From: SLFH01 sp050486265
Lineage (GTDB): Bacteria; Planctomycetota; Phycisphaerae; Phycisphaerales; UBA1924
NCBI GenBank assembly: GCA_050486265.1
Contig: JBJHCY010000005.1
Location: forward strand, 62,001-126,000
Direction of reading: 5' to 3'
DNA: 64,000 bases
In this document: positions 47,273-55,481 of the stretch, piece after piece
How positions within the stretch are numbered: position 1 is the stretch's first letter
Layout: each line of letters opens with the position of its first letter
Notes under the pieces: model-generated
What the model was told of the DNA's origin: nothing
The model's input: only the letters and a program-made list of their open reading frames with translations
Database searches by the model: none
Position numbers and translations under genes: made by a program

Positions 47273-48451
47273 TCAGTTGCCGGGCAGGCGGATGGTCATG
47301 CCCACGCGGATCATGTCCGCGTCGTCAAGCACGCCGCGGTTGAGGTCCAGGATCTCCTGCATCCGCGAGACCGAGCCGAGCTCGCGCGACGCGATGCGGC
47401 TGAGCGTATCGCCCTCGCGGACGGTGTAGCTCCGCGTGCCGGATGTCGCCCGGGGAGTAGACTGCGTCTGATCGCCCTGACCCGAAGCCGGGGCCCTGCC
47501 GGGCAAGCGGATCTGCATCCCGACCGTCACCCCCCCGTCGCCGGGAATCACATCGGTGTTCGCGTTGAGGATCTCGCGCCAGCGCCCCCCGTCGCCGAGC
47601 TCGCGCTGGGCGATCCGCCAGAGGGTGTCGCCCTCGACGACGCTGTACCGTCGTCCCCAGCTCTCACGCCCGGCCTCGGACCGACGCTGCTGGTTCTGGG
47701 TCTGGTTCGGCTGAGCGCGGGACTCGGGCTCCGCGCTCGTCGCGGCTTGCGATGCGGGCGCCGAGCGGGGGATCACCAGCCGCATCCCCACACGGATCGC
47801 CCCGTCGGCAGGAACCTGCGAGGCGTTGGCCCGCTGGATCTCTCGCCAGCGGGCGGCGCTGCCGAGGTGGCGCTGCGAGATCTCGCCCAGCGTCTCCCCG
47901 GCGGTCACGATGTGCAGGATCGGCGGCCCATCCTCGACCGGGGGCGTCGAACGCCGCTCATCGGCCTCGCGAGCGCCGCGGTTCGTCGGCTGCTCGCTCG
48001 GCGCCGAGCGGTCCGGCTCGCGCTGGACGATCTGAGACTGGGGCTGCGTCTGGGGCTGGGTGTGGGGCTCGGCCCGGCGTTCCGTCGATGCCGGTTCGCG
48101 ACGGGTCTCCTCGCGGGAAGTCGGCTGCTCGAAGCGGTGCCCGACCAGCGGCGTCGGCCCCGCATCCCCCCCGGACTGCGTAAGAGACGAACCGCCCCGG
48201 CGTTCCAACGCCGGCGGCTCGGCCAGACCCCGTCGACCGGATTCTAGCGGGGGCATGACGATCGGCGGCGCCAAAGCGGCGTCGCCGGCGGTCAGATCCG
48301 CCAGCTCGTCACGCCCATCATCTGAAAGGTGATCGCTGACCAGAACGCCGACCACGAGGATCGCGATAAAACCGATCAGCAACGCGAGCTTGGTTTCCCG
48401 GTCCACGATGCGGCGTCCCTGCCTGCCGGTGGATGGCACTTGAAGGTTCAT
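47273..48451 (-). CDS. Membrane-anchored protein with three LysM domains
   Basis: ATG 48451 gives 392 residues; AAGGGG 8 nt upstream supports it. A membrane helix at 21-38 (KLALLIGFIAILVVGVLV) is followed by a disordered Pro/Gln/Arg/Glu-rich linker (60-175). Three LysM domains follow at about 180-228, 269-317 and 341-390, each with a (T/E)-G-(E/D)-T-L core. LysM binds N-acetylglucosamine in peptidoglycan. The position between rsmH and ftsL, where no such gene normally sits, suggests a division or wall-remodelling role similar to SPOR/FtsN-type proteins (inference). Confidence 0.88.
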   Translation of the reverse strand: MNLQVPSTGRQGRRIVDRETKLALLIGFIAILVVGVLVSDHLSDDGRDELADLTAGDAALAPPIVMPPLESGRRGLAEPPALERRGGSSLTQSGGDAGPTPLVGHRFEQPTSREETRREPASTERRAEPHTQPQTQPQSQIVQREPDRSAPSEQPTNRGAREADERRSTPPVEDGPPILHIVTAGETLGEISQRHLGSAARWREIQRANASQVPADGAIRVGMRLVIPRSAPASQAATSAEPESRAQPNQTQNQQRRSEAGRESWGRRYSVVEGDTLWRIAQRELGDGGRWREILNANTDVIPGDGGVTVGMQIRLPGRAPASGQGDQTQSTPRATSGTRSYTVREGDTLSRIASRELGSVSRMQEILDLNRGVLDDADMIRVGMTIRLPGN

Positions 48452-48552
48452 GGCTTGGCCCCTTTGGTCCGGCCTTGGACTCCGGGGTACCCGCCTCTTG
48501 CTCTCAATCACGACTGCATATGGATCGGACAGAAGCCCGCTCCGGCCTGATT

Positions 48553-49569
48553 CTACAGCGAGGATCCTCCTCCCGCTGCACCCGACATCCCTGCCGCAAG
48601 CCGTAAACCGCGGAGTTTCGCCGATCTCGACCTCGGGTTTCGCTCGACTTCGCCTTCCGAAGGCCGGACCACACCCCGTTCGATTTCTTCGGCCACCCCC
48701 CGCGAGACCAGCTCGGCGAACGCTCGCTTGACGGGCCGGTCCTCCAGCGAGTGGAACGAGATGACCGCGACCCTTGCCCCGAGCGAGAGCCAGCCCGCTG
48801 CGCCCCCCACCGCCGCCGGTGCCCGTGCGATCGCGCCGAGCAGCGACTCCAGACTGCCCAGCTCGTCGTTGACGGCGATCCGGATCGCCTGGAAGGTCTT
48901 TGTCGCCGGGTCGATGCTCCTGCCGGGCTTGCCCCGCCCGCCCCGGGTGTGGCGACCGCCCGCCACCCCTCCCGCGGCCGCCCTGACCACCTCCGCAAGC
49001 GCCCCCGTGGTCCGGATCCTGCCCTCCGCCCTCGCGCGGACGATCGCCGAAGCGATCCGCCGCGAGGCCCGCTCCTCCCCATAGCGGAAGATCAGGTCCG
49101 CCAGCTCTCTTTCCGGCCACATATTGACAATCTCCTCGGCGGTGATCGGGGAGGAAAGATCCAGACGCATGTCCAACGGGCCGTCTGCCCGGAAGCTCAT
49201 GCCCCGGTGCGGATCGTCCATCTGGCTGGAGGCGAAGCCGAGGTCGGCCAGCAACATGTCGGCCGCAAGGCCCCGCGCGACCAGCGTTCTTGGCAGGTCG
49301 GCGAAGTTGCCTCGAACCGCGAGGATCGTCGGGCAGGGCGCGCCGGCCTCGGCGCAGGCGTCGCGCACCCGGACCTCGGCGCGAATGAGATTCTCGGGGT
49401 CGAGGTCGTTGAGCACGATCGTCCCGCCCGCCCCGAGCCGCAGGGCGACGACAGAGGCGTGCCCGCCGAGCCCCGCCGTCGCGTCGACAAAGACCTCCCC
49501 CTCGCGCGGATCGAGCATCGCGAGGGTCTCGTCGAGCAGCACCGGGATGTGCGAAGGAGCGTCAGACAC
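48553..49569 (-). CDS. rsmH: 16S rRNA (cytosine-1402-N4) methyltransferase RsmH
   Basis: GTG 49569 begins VSDAPSHIPVLLDETLAML, the normal RsmH N-terminus, giving 338 residues. A SAM-binding motif FVDATAGLGGHASV is followed by LLADLGFASSQMDDPHRGMS and a C-terminal VISFHSLEDRPVKRAF, all diagnostic. It methylates N4 of C1402 in the decoding centre of 16S rRNA. As mraW it heads dcw clusters, as here. The chosen start is supported by TACGCT exactly 7 nt upstream, predicting a leaderless message, and by the absence of any ribosome binding site. Confidence 0.95.
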   Translation of the reverse strand: MSDAPSHIPVLLDETLAMLDPREGEVFVDATAGLGGHASVVALRLGAGGTIVLNDLDPENLIRAEVRVRDACAEAGAPCPTILAVRGNFADLPRTLVARGLAADMLLADLGFASSQMDDPHRGMSFRADGPLDMRLDLSSPITAEEIVNMWPERELADLIFRYGEERASRRIASAIVRARAEGRIRTTGALAEVVRAAAGGVAGGRHTRGGRGKPGRSIDPATKTFQAIRIAVNDELGSLESLLGAIARAPAAVGGAAGWLSLGARVAVISFHSLEDRPVKRAFAELVSRGVAEEIERGVVRPSEGEVERNPRSRSAKLRGLRLAAGMSGAAGGGSSL

Positions 49570-49576
49570 GGGCAAG

Positions 49577-49619
49577 AGCGTATCGCCGAGTCGCCCGCCA
49601 GATCCGGCTGCAGTAGACT
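49577..49619. promoter_or_regulatory. Divergent leaderless -10 boxes for rsmH and the SppA-like gene
   Basis: Minus strand: TACGCT (49582-49577), 7 nt before the rsmH GTG. Plus strand: TAGACT (49614-49619), 6 nt before ATG 49626. The starts are 56 bp apart and no Shine-Dalgarno sequence precedes either. Confidence 0.5.
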
Positions 49620-49625
49620 CGGCGC

Positions 49626-50627
49626 ATGACCGCCACGCGATCTGTCGTGCTCCTGATCCTGCTCGCACAGCTTCTGGCGCTCGCGGGCTGCTCGCCCATC
49701 CGCTTCAGAGTCACCATCGGCCCCGACGACGAACGCCTCGAAGAAGCCGTCGTCCTCGCCGACCCACGCCCGGGCCGAGACAAAGTCGCCATGATCGACC
49801 TGTCCGGGCTGATCGCCGACCGTCGCCCGCCGGGCCTGCTCGCCCCCGGTGAAAACCCTGTCGACGCCTTCCTCGCCTCGCTCAACAAGGCCGAGGAAGA
49901 TCCCCGCGTCAGGGCCGTGCTCGTCCGCATCAACTCCCCCGGCGGCACCGTCTCGGCCAGCGACATCCTCCACGAAGAACTCCGCCTCTTCAGCGAACGC
50001 ACCGGAAAACCCGTCGTCGCCCACCTCGGCGAGATCGCCGCCAGCGGCGGGTACTACATCGCGCTGGGCGCCGACACCATCGTCGCCCATCCCACCGGCG
50101 TCACGGGCTCGATCGGCGTCATCATCCCCACGATCAATGTCGCCGACGGCCTCGGACGCATCGGCGTCACCGGCCGCTCGGTCGTCAGCGGGCCCAACAA
50201 GAACCTCGCCAGCCCGATCGAGCCGGCGCAGGAGGAGCACTTCCGCATCCTCCAGTCCATGGTCGACGAGATGCACGACCGTTTCGTCGCAAAGGTCCGC
50301 GACCGGCGCCCCGGGCTCAACGAGACCGAACTCGCCGGTGCGACCGACGGACGCGTCTTCACCGGCTCGCGGGCCGTCGAACTCGGCCTCGCCGACCGCG
50401 CCGGCGGGCTGCGCGAAGCGTTCGAGGAAGCCAAGTCGCGCGCGGAGATCGAACGCGCAAGCCTCGTGAAGTACCACGCCGAAGGCCGGACGCTGCGCAC
50501 GCCATACGCGACGGGTCCGTCGCCGTCCGCCACCGACGGCGCGTTCTTCGAGTTGAGGATGGGCGCGGGGGCGGGCGAGCTCTCACCCGGTCGCGCGTAC
50601 TTTGTGTGGCCGCAGGCGGTGCGGTGA
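49626..50627 (+). CDS. SppA-like S49 peptidase lipoprotein
   Basis: The 333-residue protein has a lipoprotein signal with LALAGC as lipobox. The S49 fold is evident: VRINSPGGTVSASD, the Ser nucleophile in EIAASGGYYIA, VTGSIGVI, and the general-base Lys in SGPNKNLASP. SppA-type enzymes degrade cleaved signal peptides and other membrane fragments. A single S49 domain of this length resembles the short SppA form (as in Bacillus) rather than the double-domain E. coli enzyme, but here it is tethered as a lipoprotein instead of a membrane helix. Confidence 0.9.
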   Translation: MTATRSVVLLILLAQLLALAGCSPIRFRVTIGPDDERLEEAVVLADPRPGRDKVAMIDLSGLIADRRPPGLLAPGENPVDAFLASLNKAEEDPRVRAVLVRINSPGGTVSASDILHEELRLFSERTGKPVVAHLGEIAASGGYYIALGADTIVAHPTGVTGSIGVIIPTINVADGLGRIGVTGRSVVSGPNKNLASPIEPAQEEHFRILQSMVDEMHDRFVAKVRDRRPGLNETELAGATDGRVFTGSRAVELGLADRAGGLREAFEEAKSRAEIERASLVKYHAEGRTLRTPYATGPSPSATDGAFFELRMGAGAGELSPGRAYFVWPQAVR

Positions 50628-50830
50628 GCGTTCGACGAGGAATGTTTCGGGGTTTATTCGCGCCTCTGTGGACCGATCGCCCCCGCCACCTAGACTGGAT
50701 TGACCGGTATCAGCGACGGCGGAGGCGCGAACAGTCACGCGCCGGAGCCGTACGCAGCAGCGTCGATGGAACGCCCTCTCCCGAAAGCAGGATTCGCAGG
50801 GCACGGACGCACAAACAGGAGTATGCAAGC

Positions 50831-51487
50831 ATGAAGACCAAGCTCGCCGCCATCATGATCGGAGGATCGCTCGCCGTCGCAGGGCTCGCTGTCTCGCAGC
50901 TCAGCACGGCCGGCGCGAGCGCCCGCACAGCGCCCGAGTCGGCGCGTGTCGCCACAATCGATGTGTTCGCGATCGTCGATCGTGTGCTGATGACCGAAGA
51001 GAACCAGCAGGCGATGATGGAGCTCCAGAACCGGGTCAACGAAGAGCTCAACGAGATCGACGAGCGTGTCCGCGGGCTCCAAGCCCGCCTCAACGAGTTG
51101 CCCGAGGAGAGCCCCGAGCGATTCCAGATCATCCAGGAAGGCCAGATGATCCTCCAGCAGCGTGAGGAGCTCTACAACAACGCCGTCGAGCAGCTCGACG
51201 CCCAGCGCGCAGAACTCGCCGCCGACGCCTACGAGCAGATCCACAAGGCCGCCAACGAGCTCGCCAACGGCAACGGGTACACGCATGTCATCGCCACCCG
51301 CGGCGGCCCCGACAACATGGACCGTCGCGCGATCAACGCCGTCGTACAGGAGATCACCCTCCGCCCGATGCTCGCCTTCCCCCAGAGCGACGACATCACC
51401 GAACGCGTGATGAGGCAGCTCGGCATCGATCCCGACGAGGAGATCGAGACCGAGATCATGGACATCGCGCCGCCCTTCGGCGGGTGA
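50831..51487 (+). CDS. OmpH/Skp-family periplasmic chaperone
   Basis: ATG 50831 gives 218 residues with a signal peptide (LAAIMIGGSLAVAGLAVSQL). The mature N-terminus RVATIDVFAIVDRVLM matches the OmpH strand, followed by long charged helices (ENQQAMMELQNRVNEELNEIDER through QREELYNNAVEQLDAQR) and a closing THVIATRGG strand. Skp-like proteins hold unfolded outer-membrane proteins in the periplasm. Around 35 extra C-terminal residues end in an acidic segment (DPDEEIETEIMDIAPP). The 203-bp region before it contains TAGACT near 50691 as a possible -10 box. A tandem repeat array and a strong terminator follow. Confidence 0.88.
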   Translation: MKTKLAAIMIGGSLAVAGLAVSQLSTAGASARTAPESARVATIDVFAIVDRVLMTEENQQAMMELQNRVNEELNEIDERVRGLQARLNELPEESPERFQIIQEGQMILQQREELYNNAVEQLDAQRAELAADAYEQIHKAANELANGNGYTHVIATRGGPDNMDRRAINAVVQEITLRPMLAFPQSDDITERVMRQLGIDPDEEIETEIMDIAPPFGG

Positions 51488-51491
51488 CCTT

Positions 51492-51686
51492 CACGCCGGC
51501 CTCCGCCGGCTGAGAGCACTGGTTTCACGCCGGCCTCCGCCGGCTGAGAGGACTGGTTTCACGCCGGCCTCCGCCGGCTGAGAGGACTGGTTTCACGCCG
51601 GCCTCCGCCGGCTGAGAGGACTGGTTTCACGCCGGCCTCCGCCGGCTGAGAGGACTGGTTTCACGCCGGCCTCCGCCGGCTGAGAG
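51492..51686 (+). repeat. 34-bp tandem repeat array (six units)
   Basis: Units start at 51492, 51526, 51560, 51594, 51628 and 51662; the last is partial (25 bp). Each begins CACGCCGGCCTCCGCCGGCT, continues GAGAGGACTGGTTT, and holds a small GCCGG...CCGGC hairpin. Units are identical except one base in the first (GAGAGC for GAGAGG). The array starts 4 bp after the ompH stop and ends before a terminator. There are no spacers, so it is not CRISPR. Confidence 0.9.
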
Positions 51687-51707
51687 GTCAGACGCGTACA
51701 GCACCGC

Positions 51708-51739
51708 ACCGGCGGGTCGAAAGGCCCGCCGGTTTTTTT
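51708..51739 (+). terminator. Rho-independent terminator after ompH
   Basis: ACCGGCGGG (51708-51716), loop TCGAAAGG, CCCGCCGGT (51725-51733), then a run of seven T. This is the best intrinsic terminator in the window. It ends transcripts from the plus strand, after the repeat array. Confidence 0.88.
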
Positions 51740-51745
51740 CCTCGC

Positions 51746-52459
51746 TCAGGCGCCGGCGGCGGCGATGCTCTCCCCGAGCAACGCCACGAGGCGTTCGCCC
51801 AGCGATGCCCGCACCCGCCCGATGGGCGGCGCAACTCCGCCGAGCTGCTCTTTGATGCTCGTGACCGGCCTGCCGTGCAGCCCGCACGGGACGATCAGCC
51901 CGAAGTGCGACAGGTCGGGCTCGACATTGAGCGCCAGCCCGTGCAGCGTGATCCACCGGCGCACGCGGACGCCCATGGCGCAGATCTTTGCATCGACCGG
52001 GTGGGGCCCGCCCTGGCCGGGGGGGATCCAGACACCGGTCGCCCCCTCGTCGCGCTGCGCTTGCAGGCCGAACCCCGCCAGCGTCTCGATCACGGCCCGC
52101 TCCATCAGGCGCATGTGGTCGTGCAGGCGCAGCCCGACCGCCCTGAGGTCGAGAATCGGGTAGCAGACGATCTGGCCCGGGCCGTGGTAGGTCACATCCC
52201 CGCCCCGGTCGGTCGCCTCGATCGCGACGCCCGCCGAAGCGAGCGCCTCGGGGCCCGCCAGCACATGGCCCGGGGCGTCGGGGCGCTTGGTGACGGTGAT
52301 GACCGGGTCGTGCTCGACAAAGAGCAGACGCCCGGGCACTGGCGAGCCCGAATCGCGCGCGGCGAGCACCTCGGCGTGGTGCTCGAGCTGCAGCGCGTAC
52401 GCCTCGGCGTAGGGTGTTCGCCCGAGGTCGACGATCGGGATGCGGAAGGGCTCGGGCAT
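51746..52459 (-). CDS. lipB: Octanoyl-[acyl-carrier-protein] transferase LipB
   Basis: ATG 52459 (MPEPFRIPIVDLGRTPYAEA) gives 237 residues. The signature RGGDVTYHGPGQIVCYP is present, with the catalytic Lys in DAKICAMGVRV and the acyl-cysteine in VPCGL. LipB moves octanoate from ACP to lipoyl domains of 2-oxoacid dehydrogenases and the glycine cleavage H protein. TAGCAT lies 7 nt upstream on the minus strand, predicting a leaderless message. No lipA is in the window. The gene is divergent from lpxA. Confidence 0.95.
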   Translation of the reverse strand: MPEPFRIPIVDLGRTPYAEAYALQLEHHAEVLAARDSGSPVPGRLLFVEHDPVITVTKRPDAPGHVLAGPEALASAGVAIEATDRGGDVTYHGPGQIVCYPILDLRAVGLRLHDHMRLMERAVIETLAGFGLQAQRDEGATGVWIPPGQGGPHPVDAKICAMGVRVRRWITLHGLALNVEPDLSHFGLIVPCGLHGRPVTSIKEQLGGVAPPIGRVRASLGERLVALLGESIAAAGA

Positions 52460-52466
52460 GCGGCCA

Positions 52467-52509
52467 ATGCTATGGACAACGCCCCGCGCCCCGCGCAAAG
52501 CCCTACACT
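52467..52509. promoter_or_regulatory. Divergent leaderless -10 boxes for lipB and lpxA
   Basis: Minus strand: TAGCAT (52472-52467), 7 nt before the lipB ATG. Plus strand: TACACT (52504-52509), 7 nt before the lpxA ATG at 52517. The start codons are 57 bp apart. Confidence 0.5.
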
Positions 52510-52516
52510 GGGCCCC

Positions 52517-53320
52517 ATGGCGGAGATCCATCCGAGCGCGGTCGTGTCCTCTGAGGCGGAGTTGGCGGGAGATGTCCGCGTCGGCCCGAACTGTGTCATC
52601 GAAGGCCCGGTGAGGCTCGGGGCTGGCGTGCACCTGATCGCGGGCGTGCACCTGTTCGGCAGGGTGTCGATCGGCGAGGGCACGGTCTGCTTCCCCGGGG
52701 TCTGTGTCGGCTTCCCGCCCCAGGACTTCAAGTTCACCATCGGGATGCTCAGCGCCGGGGTCGAGGTCGGCTCGGGATGCCTGCTCCGCGAACACGCGAC
52801 GGTGCACGGGGCGAGCAACGACCACACGCCGACAAAGATCGGCAACAAAGTCTTCATGATGGTCAACACGCATGTCGGCCACGACGCTTCGGTCGGCGAC
52901 CACTGCGTGCTGGTCAACAACGCGGCGATCGCGGGCCACTGCGTGATCGGCGAGCGTGTGAACTTCGGCGGGGCGGCGATCGTCCACCAGCACTGCCGAG
53001 TGGGCAGGCTCTCGATGATCTCGGGCGGCTCGGCGTTCTCGGCCGACTGCCCGCCTTTCATGATCCTCTCGGGGCGGAACAACCTCGCGGGGATCAACAT
53101 CGTCGGGCTGAAGCGGAACGGGTTCTCGGCTGAAGATATCATGACCCTGCGCCGTGCGTTCCGGCGGATGTTCCGCCAGCCCTCTTCGCAAGAGCGGATG
53201 CTCGAAGAGCTCGACGAAGGCGCGAAGGCCTGCGCCCCGCTGGCCGAGCTGGCCGACTTTGTCAGGCAGAGCAAACGGGGCATCTGCCCCGGCGCCGGGC
53301 GCAGGCCGCGGAGTCTGTAG
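52517..53320 (+). CDS. lpxA: UDP-N-acetylglucosamine acyltransferase LpxA
   Basis: This is a 267-residue left-handed beta-helix protein made of hexapeptide repeats, from IHPSAVVSSEAELAGDVRVG through VSIGEGTVCFPGVCVG. The catalytic His lies in NTHVGHDASVGD (equivalent to His125 of E. coli). FGGAAIVHQHCRVG and NIVGLKRNGFS are also family-typical, and a C-terminal helical domain ends the chain. LpxA starts lipid A synthesis, so the organism probably makes an LPS-like outer leaflet. No lpxB, lpxC or lpxD is adjacent. It heads a plus-strand run continuing to 59.6 kb. Confidence 0.93.
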   Translation: MAEIHPSAVVSSEAELAGDVRVGPNCVIEGPVRLGAGVHLIAGVHLFGRVSIGEGTVCFPGVCVGFPPQDFKFTIGMLSAGVEVGSGCLLREHATVHGASNDHTPTKIGNKVFMMVNTHVGHDASVGDHCVLVNNAAIAGHCVIGERVNFGGAAIVHQHCRVGRLSMISGGSAFSADCPPFMILSGRNNLAGINIVGLKRNGFSAEDIMTLRRAFRRMFRQPSSQERMLEELDEGAKACAPLAELADFVRQSKRGICPGAGRRPRSL

Positions 53321-53348
53321 CGTTCGGCACGGGGAAGGAGCCCCAGCG

Positions 53349-54185
53349 ATGCAGATCGACTCCAACCTGCCGGCCGCGAGGCTGTGCGTGCTCGCCAGCG
53401 GGTCGCGCGCGAACTGCTCGGTGCTCGAGATCAACGCCGACGGACGACGCCGGGTCTGCCTGATCGACGCGGGGCTGAGCCCGGGCAAGACAACCAGAGC
53501 GCTCGGCGCGATCGGGCTCTCGGTCTCGGAGGTCACCGATGTCTTTGTGACGCACCTGGACATGGACCACTTCCATCCGGGGTGGGCCCGCCAGCGCCGA
53601 TTGCCAGGCGTGCTGAGGCTGCACAAGCGTCATGTCTCGAAGGCGGACCGCCTCGGGATGCTCCGCCAGAAGACGCTGCCGTTCGATGACGGACCGGTTG
53701 AGCTCGGGCGTCCGGGCGATCTGCCGTTCGCCGTCATCGAGCCGGTGCTCCTCAGCCACGACAGCGACGGATGCGCCGCGTTCAGGTTCACATTCCGCGG
53801 GGAGCGATCGCTCGGCTTTGCGACCGATCTCGGGCGGGTGACGCGAGAGCTGACCGACCACCTCGAAGGCGTGGATGTGCTGGCGATCGAGTCGAACTAC
53901 TGCCCGGAGAGGCAGTTGCGATCGGACCGGCCCGAGTTCCTCAAGCGCCGGATCATGGGCGGGTCGGGTCACCTGTCCAACCAGCAAGCCGCGGAAGCTG
54001 TCGCGCAGATCCGCCCCCGTGAGCATGTGGTGTTCCTGCACCTCTCGCAGCAGTGCAACTCGCCCGAGGCCGTCGCCTCGATGCACCAAGGGGCCGACTA
54101 CGCGTTCACCATCGCCGACCAGCACGAACCGACGCGTTGGATCGGCGTCGGCGAACACGCGCTCGTGGAGCGGCTCCTCCCGTGA
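53349..54185 (+). CDS. WalJ/YycJ-like metallo-beta-lactamase-fold nuclease
   Basis: ATG 53349 gives 278 residues, beginning with the family signature ASGSRANCSVLEI (normally SGSSGNC). Other WalJ landmarks follow: LIDAGLS, LSHDSDGCAAFRF, FATDLGRVT, LAIESNYC, SGHLSNQQAAEAV and LHLSQQCNS. The metal motif is altered: THLDMDHFHPG replaces HxHxDH, with Asp at the second His. The family contains 5' exonucleases linked to cell-wall signalling and DNA repair. The change at a zinc ligand is notable, since Asp can still bind metal. The stop overlaps the next start (GTGA). Confidence 0.85.
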   Translation: MQIDSNLPAARLCVLASGSRANCSVLEINADGRRRVCLIDAGLSPGKTTRALGAIGLSVSEVTDVFVTHLDMDHFHPGWARQRRLPGVLRLHKRHVSKADRLGMLRQKTLPFDDGPVELGRPGDLPFAVIEPVLLSHDSDGCAAFRFTFRGERSLGFATDLGRVTRELTDHLEGVDVLAIESNYCPERQLRSDRPEFLKRRIMGGSGHLSNQQAAEAVAQIRPREHVVFLHLSQQCNSPEAVASMHQGADYAFTIADQHEPTRWIGVGEHALVERLLP

Positions 54186-55021
54186 GCGAGGCCCGACCGC
54201 CCGCGACCGAGGCGGAGCAGGCCTCCGGCCCGGTCGCGATGCTCAGACGCGTCCTGGGGATGAGGCGGTCGTTCGTGGTCGATCGGGTCCGGTACCGGGA
54301 GCGGCAGGCGATCCCGCTCCGCCGAGCGCTCTCGCCCAGCGGCCCGGGCCACAAGGACTTCGATGTCTGGTTCCCCACGGGCGAGAGCGTGCGCATCCGA
54401 GCGACGCTCGCCCGACGCTACGCCGACATCACCGGCGTGCCCGAGCAGCGCCACGCCCACCTCATCGAGAGCCTGATCGCGCCCGGCATGCGGATCTGCT
54501 GCCTGCACTGCCGCACCGGGTGGGTCGGGGCGGTCGCTGCGATCTCGGCGGGGCCGTCGGGAGCGGTCTTCGCCTGCGACCGGGACCACGAATCGATCCG
54601 CTACGCCCGTCGGCGCTACCCGCTGGAGAACATCGCCTTCGAGATCGGGGGCGAGGAGCTCTTGGCCGGTGAGCTCGACGGCGCCTTCGACGCGGCGATC
54701 GCCCTGGGCAACCCCGCCTCCGACACCCCAAGGAGGAGCGTGCGAGGCGTTCAGATCGCAGAACACCCCCTCGACGAGCTCTGGCGGATCGTCCGCCCCG
54801 GGGGCTGGGTGCTGTTCCGGGCCGACGGGGCGGCGGGCTCGCTCCTGCTGGCCGACCCCGACCGCTCGCCCCCGCCCGAGCTTCTGGGCGAACCGGGGAC
54901 AGAGTCTCGGGCGGTGCTCATCCGAAAACCCGCCGAAGCACCCTCTCAGGGGGACCGCGGGGCGTACGGGGCGGACGATGCCGGGGACAATGACGACGAT
55001 CCTTCCGCCGGGCGCTGGTGA
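54182..55021 (+). CDS. Divergent class I methyltransferase-like protein
   Basis: GTG 54182 overlaps the preceding TGA, giving 279 residues. The middle resembles a Rossmann methyltransferase: LIAPGMRICCLHCRTGWVGA in place of a canonical E/DxGxGxG motif, acidic VFACDRDHESIRYARR after strand two, and DELWRIVRPGGWVLFRADG after strand four. The glycine loop is degenerate, so SAM binding is uncertain. The tail is acidic and low in complexity. The substrate is unknown. It is translationally coupled on both sides. Confidence 0.7.
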   Translation: MSEARPPATEAEQASGPVAMLRRVLGMRRSFVVDRVRYRERQAIPLRRALSPSGPGHKDFDVWFPTGESVRIRATLARRYADITGVPEQRHAHLIESLIAPGMRICCLHCRTGWVGAVAAISAGPSGAVFACDRDHESIRYARRRYPLENIAFEIGGEELLAGELDGAFDAAIALGNPASDTPRRSVRGVQIAEHPLDELWRIVRPGGWVLFRADGAAGSLLLADPDRSPPPELLGEPGTESRAVLIRKPAEAPSQGDRGAYGADDAGDNDDDPSAGRW

Positions 55022-55476
55022 ACCAACCTATCGTGCCGACCAGCCTCCGGACGATGACAAGCCTCTGCGAGTTGACCGAAACCGATCCGATGACCAGACC
55101 AGCCGCCAAGAGCCCAGAACGCAGCGCCGACATCCGTCGTTTCGCCCAAGAAGCGGCGAGACTCCTCAAAGACGACAAGTGCGAGGATGTCGTCCTCCTC
55201 GATGTCCGCGGCGTCTCCCCGATGACCGACTACATCCTCATCGGCACCGGCACCAGCGACCGGCAGATGCGCTCGGCGATGAAGCACCTCGAAGAGCTCG
55301 CGACTGAGCAGGGCGTGCCCCCGTACCGGCGCGGGACCGACGAGGACGCCATCTGGCTCGTCTGCGATTTCATCGATCTGGTTGTCCACCTCTTCGAGCC
55401 AAACGCGCGGGCCCACTACGACATCGAGTCGCTGTGGCACGACGCCGAGCCGATCGCCTGGGAACGGGAAGGCTGA
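55018..55476 (+). CDS. rsfS: Ribosomal silencing factor RsfS
   Basis: I use GTG 55018, which overlaps the previous stop (GTGA), giving 152 residues. ATG 55054 or ATG 55090 would yield products closer to the usual 105-130. The RsfS domain is clear: KCEDVVLLDVRGVSPMTDY, LIGTGTSDRQMRSAMKHL, WLVCDFIDLVVHLFEPNAR and HYDIESLW. RsfS binds L14 on the 50S subunit and blocks subunit joining during starvation. aroB begins 5 bp after its stop. Confidence 0.93.
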   Translation: MNQPIVPTSLRTMTSLCELTETDPMTRPAAKSPERSADIRRFAQEAARLLKDDKCEDVVLLDVRGVSPMTDYILIGTGTSDRQMRSAMKHLEELATEQGVPPYRRGTDEDAIWLVCDFIDLVVHLFEPNARAHYDIESLWHDAEPIAWEREG

Positions 55477-55481
55477 CCGCC

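Noticed and set aside
44501..48247. Very long open frame on the plus strand opposite ftsI, ftsL and the LysM gene
   Set aside because: It is the complementary shadow of genes with clear motifs. Its protein is Arg/Pro/Gly/His-rich without domain structure, a usual artefact in GC-rich DNA.
51492..51686. CRISPR array
   Set aside because: Units are directly adjacent with no unique spacers, and no cas genes are present.
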